A stretch of DNA of 10,521 bases from Funneliformis mosseae. Its lineage: Eukaryota; Glomeromycota; Glomeromycetes; Glomerales; Glomeraceae. The first letter of the stretch is position 1. Each line of letters starts with the position of its first letter. The notes under the pieces were generated by a model. That model saw only the letters and a program-made list of their open reading frames with translations, did not search any database and was not told where the DNA came from. Of the stretch, positions 1-6,423 are shown one piece after another. Location of the stretch: assembly GCA_910592005.1 (NCBI GenBank), contig CAJVPP010003890.1, positions 1-10,521 of the forward strand, in the 5' to 3' direction. The position numbers and the translations under genes are program-made.

Positions 1-232
1 TTGAATTACAAACGCGATTTACTAACATGCTACCTCTAAACTTTGTTTCTCCATTTCAACTATTTTAACGCGATTTATTTTTCTGATCGTTCTTCATCCA
101 TTATTTCAACCTTTTCATTTGCTTCTTCAAGAGGAACTTTATATTTAGAAGTTCCGATAAATGTTTTCAATATATTCTAAGAGCCCATCTTCTGCTCGTT
201 TGGTACTTTGGGTATATGACTTCAAATTCTCC
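1..232 (-). pseudogene. SMC4 (condensin subunit) fragment, frameshifted and cut by the window edge
   Basis: SMC4 is a nuclear ATPase subunit of condensin, which compacts mitotic chromosomes. Reading the minus strand from 232 gives GEFEVI, then in a second frame RAEDGLLEYIENI, then in a third frame GTSKYKVPLEEANEKVEIM and EERSEK, then INRVKIVEMEKQSLE. This follows, in order, the SMC4 segment just after the ATPase head where the coiled coil begins (GEVESI, EDGLLEYLEDIIG, a variable helix, then NRVK.VE.EK..L). The frame changes near 195, 150 and 85, and stops follow near 20-25, so it is not translatable as it stands. The bases just upstream (AG at 233-234, before GGA) look like a splice acceptor, so this could be one decayed exon of a split gene. 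Only some 75 residues of a protein of more than 1,200 are present. The family call comes from motif order; the source copy is unknown. Confidence 0.55.
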
Positions 233-252
233 CTAATCATTAATTTAAACAT

Positions 253-890
253 AAAATTTTGATGAAAAGTGGCATGAATTTAATAAATTTATGATCTATA
301 TGATAAAGGAAGGTAGCTGTTGAAATTTCGAAAACACGAATTTTTCTACCGATATGTGAATAAATTCCAAAGATTTGTAATTAGTCACGCACCAATAAAA
401 GAATTACGCGACTTCGAAACATGTGAAAACTATTTTTTAAGATAAACAAATTTGAATTAACAAAATGTACAAATTATCCTTGATTTAAAAATAAAAAAAT
501 AAATGTTCATATATCATGATCCACCTCGACCTCGAATTCAACAAAGAAGTGTTAGAAAGTTGAAGCCAACCTATTGTTGTTCTGAATTCAACAGAAAAAA
601 GCATTTGAACGTGAAGCAGCAAGCGAAATAATCCACTTTGATTTTCGTCTGCATAGTTGAGTTTGATGGTTGTTGTTAGCTAACGAAGAATTATTATTAG
701 GATATTAATTCGAATTATCACGTGATATAAATTTTCAATAAATATAAGTTTTTACGCCGATCAGCATGGTATGATCAACATTTATTAACCAATAAGAAAA
801 CTTTATTTTTATTATAATTCATTAGATATTAGCGTTAGAGATATTTGATGATTAATTTAATCTGAAGTTTTTTAAAAATAATATAAAAAT
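253..890. other. Less AT-rich block without a recognised gene
   Basis: This stretch has more G, C and CpG than the rest of the window and little of the poly-A/T texture. It holds a CACGTG E-box core inside TCACGTGA (718-725) and a CCAAT box (789-793), either of which could belong to a fungal promoter, but no downstream gene is evident to support that. On the plus strand 317-445 is open for 42 codons without an ATG (start LLKFRKHEFFYRY, end ETCENYFLR), which is protein-like in composition but unrecognised. EcoRI-type GAATTC sites recur in CGAATTCAACA (533-543) and TGAATTCAACA (581-591), part of a weak direct repeat. Confidence 0.3.
503..631 (+). other. Short protein-like open reading frame, doubtful
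   Basis: A 42-codon frame runs from an ATG at 503 to a TAA at 629. It reads MFIYHDPPRPRIQQ and continues with a basic stretch around a CC pair (KLKPTYCCSEFNRKKH). In the next frame over, 600-660 reads KKAFEREAASEIIHFDF before a stop, which is also protein-like and could be a frameshifted continuation. The composition is richer in Arg, Pro and Cys than random AT-rich DNA would give. I do not recognise a family, and a fragment of a larger decayed or spliced gene is as likely as a real small gene. Confidence 0.15.
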
Positions 891-1610
891 GACAACTAAC
901 GATATGATCGATAAAATTAAATGAAAATAAAATAGAAAATTACAATAAAAAATAGAATTTATTTATTTAAATAACGTAATAAAAGTCTGAATAATAATAA
1001 AATCAAAAGATAAAATAAAAAAATAGAAAAAAATAACAATTAATTCTATAAAATCTAATAATAAATGCTGCAAAATTTAATGCTAAAAGAAACTTTTATA
1101 TTTTTAGCTTTGCATTATAATAAAAGTGGCATTTTTGAAAAATAAATACTAATAATAAAAATGTTATTTTTATATTACAAACTATTTTTCTCTTTTTTAT
1201 AATAAATAAATTTATAAAAAGTATTGGTTCTAATAAATTCAAAAAATCTATTGCACTAATTTTTCTTAGAAATGATTCTTTATTTAATTGACTATAGCAG
1301 TTATATTGCCAAAATGATTTTTTGCAATATTACTAATTAAAATTACGCAAAAAATTGTTTGTTCTTAAAAAGGCCTTCTATATATATTTTTTAAATAAAT
1401 GAAAAGGACTTTTTGTGTAAATTTTTTAACTAATATAAGTAAACACTAATTTTTAATTGTAAATACTTTTCATTTATAATTGATAAGCAGAATATGAAAA
1501 ATAATCAATGAATGTAAATAAATTTCTTAAAGATTTTAGATTTTTATTTAATCTTTCCATTTAAATTTTATTTTTTAATATTTATTATTTTTGAAATTTC
1601 ATTTTAAATC
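891..1610. other. AT-rich stretch with no identified gene
   Basis: Mostly A/T runs with many stops in all frames. The longest protein-like stretch I saw is a 26-codon plus-strand frame starting with the ATG at 1066 (MLQNLMLKETFIFLALHYNK), too short to call. Small imperfect hairpins are present (for example TTGCC...TTTTGCAA near 1306-1327). Nothing else can be supported. Confidence 0.3.
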
Positions 1611-2107
1611 ATGACTTCAACTCAGTTTTTATTTGACAATATTTTTAGTAATATCTATTCAGAGTTATTAACTATACAAAATCAAATAGAAGAGTTTCAA
1701 ATAATTTATCAATCAAATGAATAAATTGAAATATCAATATTTATAAAGAAGAATCTCAATTAGTTAGACTAATTATAATTGAACTTTTAGATGAATCTAT
1801 TTTAAATAAATTTATTGTAAATAAATCAAATAAATTTATATTAAATAATAAACAAATAAATAAATTTAGAGATATTTATAAAAATTATAAAATTGATGAT
1901 ATTGATAATAAAAATAAAATTCAAAAAATAAAAATAAAAAAAAATTAGATAAAAAAAATGTTAAATCTTAAATTACAGAAGCATATTGCAAAGAAAATTA
2001 TTGGTTGTCATAAAAATGCTATAGAATATTATCAAAAATTTCAGAATCTAAACATTAAACAAGAATATATTTTTACTAGAAATATTAGCTACAACTGTTT
2101 AAAATAA
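1611..2107 (+). pseudogene. Decayed unrecognised gene, three open segments in shifted frames
   Basis: Three consecutive plus-strand segments look like pieces of one protein. Segment 1 (1611-1724) starts at an ATG with MTSTQFLFDNIFSNIYSELL and ends after YQSNE. Segment 2 (1730-1948, another frame) contains NIYKEESQLVRLIIIELLDE and then a Lys/Asn-rich tail. Segment 3 (1958-2107) contains MLNLKLQKHIAKKIIGCHKN and AIEYYQKFQNLNIKQEY. Amphipathic helices with spaced Leu/Ile and few clustered homopolymers separate these segments from the surrounding A/T noise. No catalytic motif or known domain is recognisable. Frame changes near 1725 and 1950 could be indels or unrecognised short introns; no clear GT-AG pair was found. 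It ends about 90 bp before the Tc1-like element, so it may also have been cut by neighbouring rearrangement. Confidence 0.35.
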
Positions 2108-2198
2108 TATTATAACTGTAAGTTAAAAATGTTAGCAACTTATTAATGATTATATATTTGAAGGAATAAAAATTTGTAATAAAGTATTTTTAATAATA

Positions 2199-2219
2199 CA
2201 AAAGATCATCAAAAGTCTC
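2199..2219 (+). repeat. Left terminal inverted repeat of the Tc1-like element
   Basis: Begins CAAAAGATCATCAAAAGTCT directly after a TA. It matches the reverse complement of 3518-3538 at 18 of 21 positions, and all three differences are transitions. A weaker match continues inward to about 2236 with a short gap. Confidence 0.85.
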
Positions 2220-2333
2220 TGAACACTTTTTGAGTTAACGTAAAACTCAAAATTTAAAGTTAAAACTGAAAAAATTAATAATATTTTTATTTAAATAAGG
2301 TCTGATCTGCATTTTATATTAAGTAATTAGTAC

Positions 2334-3342
2334 TTAGTTATAGTCTCCTTTTGCTTCAATCACTATCTGAATTTGTTGTGACATACTATTAACTAAATTT
2401 TTAATAGTATATATAGAAACATCTCATCATGCTTTTTAACATATCATTCAAGCTCAGTAAAATTAAAAGGTAGCTTTTCCTTTCATGAATGCTTTTTAAT
2501 ATCAGCTCACAAATTCTTAATTGGATTGAGATCTGGATTTTGAGCAGGCTAATAAAATATGCGCAGATCATTTTCTATGTAAAATTTTTTTGCAACTTTT
2601 GATTTATGAGGCAAATATTATCTTTCTGAAATAAGCTATCACTATTTGAAAATACACATTTTATATTTAGCATAATATATTTGTAAAGGATGATAATGTG
2701 TGTAGTACTAGTTGCTATTTTAGATAATAAAATAATAGGTTCTAAGCCTTGTCTTGAAAAGCATTCTCAAAATATTCATCTAAAACTATATTTTATAGTG
2801 ACAGCAATACAAGAAGATTTTATTTATCTTATGACTCTCATTACACTCTACTACACTACTTTGTTATAATTAAAAAAAAGTTAATTTATTATTTCACATA
2901 ATTTTTGCTTAATTATGCTTTGTTTAACTTTGGTATTTTAAAGCTTATGTAAAATATGCTTCTATATTTGCTAGTAAGATTAGAGATTTGTATCAAGCAA
3001 GACAATTTTTTAGCTCAGTATTTAAATAATTATATTAGCTAAAATATCCTGATTAATCTTATTTTTTCAAAGTTGTTGAACTTTAGCAGTATATAAGCAA
3101 TGATTCTTTTTCTTACCATTGGTTACAAATTGCTAAACCAGTTTCATTATGAAAGTTCAATAAGAGGTAAACAACTAGAACAGGATCTTGAATTAGTAGT
3201 TCAGTTTCATTTATTCTTTTTAAATATCAAATATTATTGACGTCTTATACTTAATAATTATAATAATAATTCTATAACTATCGCTATATTAATAGTAATA
3301 AAATATAGTACTATATTGTTCTTTTGTTAATTCTTTATTCAT
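2334..3342 (-). pseudogene. Tc1-like transposase pseudogene (DDE family)
   Basis: The family cuts and pastes the element through a DD(34)E nuclease and binds the ends with an N-terminal paired helix-turn-helix. From an ATG at 3340-3342 the remnant opens MNKELTKEQYSTI, the usual start of fungal Tc1-like transposases; KRINETE follows near 3220, where the family has KRYNETG. The first catalytic block reads CNESHKIN near 2825-2845 where SDESK is expected, so Asp has become Asn (2840-2842). The second block is visible as KDN and then PHKSKVAKKFYIENDLRIFY around 2560-2625. The third reads NPDLNPIKNL around 2510-2540, where NPIENLW is expected: Glu is now Lys (2516-2518). The C-terminus MSQQIQIVIEAKGDYN ends in TAA at 2334-2336. 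Its span of about 336 codons is normal for the family, but several frameshifts and in-frame stops, including Trp positions at 2549-2551 and 2507-2509, make it non-functional. Confidence 0.85.
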
Positions 3343-3517
3343 TTTTATTAATTTCAAAGAATAAAATTTATTTTGAGTTAAAGTCAAAATAAACAAATAA
3401 AATATATATTTATTAAGTTTAATTTATGTAAACAAACTCCAAAACGTTATATGACTATAATATTATTAAGTTACATAATATTACTAGCATAAAATCACAC
3501 TTAAAAAGTAATGTTTG

Positions 3518-3538
3518 GAGACTTTTAATGATCCTTTA
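3518..3538 (-). repeat. Right terminal inverted repeat of the Tc1-like element
   Basis: Read on the minus strand it begins TAAAGGATCATTAAAAGTCT and is followed outward by a TA (3539-3540). It pairs with the left repeat at 2199-2219. Confidence 0.85.
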
Positions 3539-3540
3539 TA

Positions 3541-4372
3541 TATAGAATTAGTAATAGATATTGGAATAATATTCATACATATTTACATAAAAAGGAAACA
3601 GTCTAAGAATATATAAATTAATTGAAAAAGTTAATAATTTTTCTATATTATTTAAAAATTTTTAGAAATACTTATTTTTATAATAAACTATGCTAATATT
3701 CATAACTTACCTTCTTTTAGTAATTATAATAATTTAATTACTTATTTCTTTTTTTATAATATATACAATATAATAAACTAATATAAATTTAATTATAAAG
3801 AATGATATTTTCATAAAAATACTTTATCAGTTATATTTCTTCTAACAATTAAAAATTACTTATTATTATATTGATTATATATATTAATTATAGAAGAATA
3901 AATCTAAAAATATTATATTTAACTACTTTTTGACATATTTGGAATAAATATATTTCAGAAATAAAATTCTTTTTTCTCAAATTAATTTATATTTTAAATA
4001 TAAGAAAATATGATTTAATTCATAATTTTAGACAGATCAAAAAAGTAAGAATCATATATTAAAATAGAATAATCATTTTTAGTAAACATAAAAAAAGAAA
4101 ATATTATAGGTATTTATTTATAATAATATTAAAACTATAAATATTATATATAATATAATCAATAAATAAAATATAAATAATATCAAAAATTATAAAATTA
4201 TAGTAAATTATAAATGTTCACTTGAATTAAAAGTACATTTTCACAAATTTCAAAGACTTGAATATTATAAAAAGATTTGAAATATATACTTCCCTTTATA
4301 AAATTATTATTTTAATATATTAAAAATACAAATAATAAGTAATTATTTTTAGTATTTTAATATATAGTCATG
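3541..4372. other. AT-rich stretch with no identified gene
   Basis: Dense A/T sequence with stops in every frame. One plus-strand stretch, about 4180-4263, is open and protein-like (contains YKCSLELKVHFHKFQRLEYY) but ends at TGA after KKI, then reads NIYFPL before another stop. It may be the last trace of a gene; I do not recognise it. Nothing else is supported. Confidence 0.25.
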
Positions 4373-4546
4373 TCTCAATATAATAAAGTCACCAATCTAG
4401 TTGATCAGAACTTCGTTATAAGAATCTTCATTAATGCTATAATGAATTATTCAATATGTATAACAAATAATTCGTTATAGCATTAACAAATTATTCATTA
4501 TAGTAGATGATTACTGATTTCATTATACAAATATAACTTTACTATA
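4373..4546. mobile_element. Palindromic MITE/foldback-like element
   Basis: The whole 174-bp stretch folds back on itself imperfectly. Its core is a 21-bp inverted repeat differing at one base (4431-4451, TTAATGCTATAATGAATTAT, against 4466-4486) around a 14-base loop. Outward, TATAATAAAGTCACCAATC on the left is mirrored by TATAATGAAATCAGTAATC on the right (reverse complement of about 4507-4528), and the ends match as TATAGT / ACTATA. If the outer TA on each side is a target duplication, the element proper runs 4375-4544 and begins TAGTCATGTCTC, which resembles the CAGTCAACTC terminus at 8460-8469. Repeated CATTATA/CGTTATA words occur throughout. No coding capacity. The palindrome is seen directly; the MITE call and Tigger kinship are inferred. 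Confidence 0.5.
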
Positions 4547-4652
4547 ATATAATTTTTTTAGAAATATTTTCACATTATTTTATAAATTCTAGTTATTTTA
4601 TTTTAACATGCAATCTTAATTATTGTATAACAGTTTTATTAATTTACTTAAA

Positions 4653-5171
4653 TTTTTTTTTAAAAAAAAATAAAAAAAAATAAAAATAAAATAAATTAAA
4701 TTAAAATAAAATAAAAAATAAAATAAAAGAAAATAAAAGAAAAAAATAAAAACAAAATAAAAAGAAAACTAAATGAGATGAAAAAATAAAATTAAAAAAA
4801 TTAAACGAGACGAAAAAATAAAATTAAAAAAATTAAATGAGATGAAAAAATAAAATTAAAAAACTAAAATAAAACTATAAAACAAAATTAAATGAATGAG
4901 ATGAGACAAAAGATAAAATTAAATAAATGAAAAAAAAACTATAAAATGAAATTAGGAAAATGAAACGAAATAAATAAATGAAAAGAAATTATAAAACAAA
5001 ATTAGAAAAATAAAATGAAACAAAAAAATGAAATTAGAAAAATGAAATGAAATAGAAAAATAAAACGAAACAAAAAAATGAAAAAGAAAAAATAAAATTA
5101 AACATACAATATGAAAAGAAAAAATGAATAATATGAAAAAAATAAAATTAAATAAATAATAAAAAAAAATT
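4653..5171. repeat. Purine-rich, C-poor low-complexity tract
   Basis: More than 500 bp composed almost wholly of A, with G and T interspersed and very few C, built from words such as AAAATAAAAT, AAAATGAAA and AAATTAAAA. The strand asymmetry is strong and the edges are sharp: a T9-A9 junction on the left and ordinary sequence from about 5172. It looks like an expanded and degenerate simple repeat. Assembly or polymerase artefacts are possible in such sequence. Confidence 0.8.
4771..4866 (+). repeat. 32-bp tandem repeat, three copies
   Basis: Three head-to-tail units at 4771-4802, 4803-4834 and 4835-4866, each starting AAAYGAGAYG and followed by AAAAAATAAAATTAAAA. Units 1 and 2 are identical except that the two TG positions of unit 1 (TGAGATG) are CG in unit 2 (CGAGACG); unit 3 is like unit 1 with a changed last few bases. 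Degenerate copies of the same words continue to the right. Confidence 0.8.
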
Positions 5172-5185
5172 GAAATTTTTATTAC

Positions 5186-5259
5186 CTTACAGGCTTTGTA
5201 AGCATATTATGATTTGCTATCTATTTCAGTTTGTCTTGTAGGCTCATTATAATTTTGCT
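5186..5259 (+). repeat. Degenerate direct repeat pair beside the purine tract
   Basis: CTTACAGGCT followed by CATATTATGATTTGCT (5186-5218) recurs as CTTGTAGGCTCATTATAATT and TTGCT (5235-5259). A third weaker echo (TTACGATTTCTTCTACGAG) lies near 5290-5310. Function unknown; the repeat may be part of the same unstable region as the purine tract. Confidence 0.45.
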
Positions 5260-5372
5260 TTATGTTTCATATTTACCTCATAGTAAGTAAATTACGATTT
5301 CTTCTACGAGTATGCTTTAATTTTAAAAAAGTAAATATATTTAATATTAATTTAAAAAATTATTTAAACGTT

Positions 5373-5763
5373 TTAATTATTATCTAGCCTATCTCAAAAT
5401 TGAATCCTTAAAAGATCATATAATCTTTCCATAGTATAGATCTATTTTTTACCTTTTCTTACTCCACTTTGATAATCACAAAAATCCTAAAAGATATTAA
5501 TTATATTGTTAAGTTATATTTATTATTATATTGTTATTCATTTATTTACTTACATTGTAATTCTATATTAAATTTCTCCATTTCAACTCGTATTGGTGAG
5601 TTGAATATATCATATTATATCTTTGATTAATTCAGCAAATTACACTCCTTCAGAATCCTGTCTTATTGCCTTTATACCTTACATAATATTCTTCATTTCT
5701 CCTCCTTCTTTTATCAACTAATAAATTGATTTTATTATTTTTTTAAATTATTTTTGTAGTCAT
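5373..5763 (-). pseudogene. Decayed Myb/SANT-like DNA-binding domain gene, two exons
   Basis: The minus strand reads as one protein if stops are ignored. Exon 1 (5763-5554) starts with an ATG (MTTKII) and contains LLVDKRRRRNEEYYVRYKG, GF-stop-RS, INQRYNMIYSTHQYELKWRN and ends NYN. Exon 2 (5486-5373) reads DFCDYQSGVRKGKK, then MERLYDLLRIQF-stop-DRLDNN and TAA. The order (Leu-Val-Asp start, GFWRS, INxRY, a helix with KWRNL, a basic GxRKGK turn, FWDRP-like end) fits the three-helix Myb/SANT or trihelix-type DNA-binding domains found in fungal genomes, some attached to transposable elements. Joining at the intron keeps the frame (70 and 38 codons). Six in-frame stops sit where Trp, Gln or Arg codons would be one transition away; two replace expected Trp (5650-5652 and 5394-5396), while TGG of KWRN is kept. 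A chromodomain was considered for the KRRRRNEEYYVRYKG part, but the downstream match favours SANT. Confidence 0.5.
5487..5553 (-). other. Spliceosomal intron, 67 bp, in the SANT-like pseudogene
   Basis: On the minus strand it begins with a consensus fungal donor GTAAGT, carries a branch-point-like CTTAAC about 28 bases before the 3' end, and ends in TTTTAG. Removing it joins two segments in the same frame (phase 0) that read as one continuous domain. The intron signals remain intact although the exons are full of stops. Confidence 0.6.
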
Positions 5764-6155
5764 TTTTGTGTTTGTAAATTAAAGGAGTAAATTAAAGTGA
5801 TTTAAAAGTTGATTTAAATTTCAAAAGGTAAAAAATTATACAATGGTAAAAAATACTTCCTTTTATAAATAAATTTATTTATTTGATTTGATATCTTATG
5901 AAATTCTTTACTTATGATTGAAATAATACAATTTTGATTGAAATTCTGATTTATATTAAAAACAAAAAGTCAAAATAATAATATATTGTATTATTTATAA
6001 AAATTAGATTAATCTAAAATAACTTACGTAAATTAATAAATATAATACATCAGACAATTAGAGTAGATCAATAATAATAAATTATCATCTCAGTGATAAA
6101 TAAAAATTATTATAAAATTATTTGTCATAATTTAGTAAAAAAATCAATAAGCAAT
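5764..6155. other. AT-rich stretch with no identified gene
   Basis: No open stretch of note in either strand. It would hold the upstream region of the minus-strand SANT-like gene, but no clear promoter element could be picked out of the A/T background. Confidence 0.3.
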
Positions 6156-6241
6156 TTCAACACAAGTTCAACAAAATTGGTTAAAAATTAATAAAAACAA
6201 TGTGATTTTTTAACAAAATTTCAATAAAATTTTAACACGAT
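6156..6241 (+). repeat. 11-bp repeat cluster, consensus TTYAACAAAAT
   Basis: Two adjacent units (TTCAACACAAG 6156-6166, TTCAACAAAAT 6167-6177), a 31-base spacer, then three adjacent units (TTTAACAAAAT 6209-6219, TTCAATAAAAT 6220-6230, TTTAACACGAT 6231-6241). Units differ mostly by C/T changes. The cluster lies about 180 bp beyond the 3' end of the Tigger-like transposase and could be subterminal to that element, or an unrelated short tandem repeat. Confidence 0.5.
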
Positions 6242-6423
6242 CACAAGGGTGTTATTTAATCAATACATCAAAATTTCTTATGATTATGATATCATTTTAT
6301 TCTGTATAAAGTAAAAAAAAAACTATAAACATTATTACGTAATCTTTTAAATTACTATTCTATTATAGTAATAAATTTATCAAGATTAGTTTATTTTAAA
6401 GTGACAAACTGTTATTTTAAAGC

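Larger units (their letters stand above)
2199..3538 (-). mobile_element. Tc1-like DNA transposon, full length but dead
   Basis: The element is about 1.34 kb, the usual length for Tc1-like transposons. Its ends form terminal inverted repeats, and a TA dinucleotide flanks both sides (2197-2198 and 3539-3540), the target duplication made by this superfamily. A single transposase remnant fills the interior on the minus strand. Near the left end a small perfect hairpin (TTTTGAGTT at 2228-2236 with AACTCAAAA at 2244-2252) sits just inside the inverted repeat. Element boundaries are supported by both repeat match and TA position, so the call is firm; activity is excluded by the broken gene. Confidence 0.85.

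Noticed and set aside
1341..1425. Inverted repeat TTACGCAAAAA / TTTTTGTGTAA as a small transposon
   Set aside because: Arms are short and A/T-rich, the rest does not pair, and no target duplication is visible.
4653..5171. CRISPR array
   Set aside because: The repeats are simple-sequence units placed head to tail, without unique spacers, in eukaryotic DNA.
5582..5605. Hairpin TTCAACTC/GAGTTGAA as a terminator or operator
   Set aside because: It lies inside the SANT-like coding remnant, where it reads as THQYEL on the minus strand, and an 8-bp hairpin alone is weak evidence.
5668..5721. Chromodomain in LLVDKRRRRNEEYYVRYKG
   Set aside because: The spacing resembles a chromodomain start, but the residues that follow (GFWRS-like, INQRYN, KWRN, RKGKK) fit a Myb/SANT-like domain better.
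6051..6075. CAGACAATTAGAG as the missing left end of the Tigger-like element
   Set aside because: Only the first few bases resemble CAGTCAACTC, and the preceding bases are AT rather than the expected TA.
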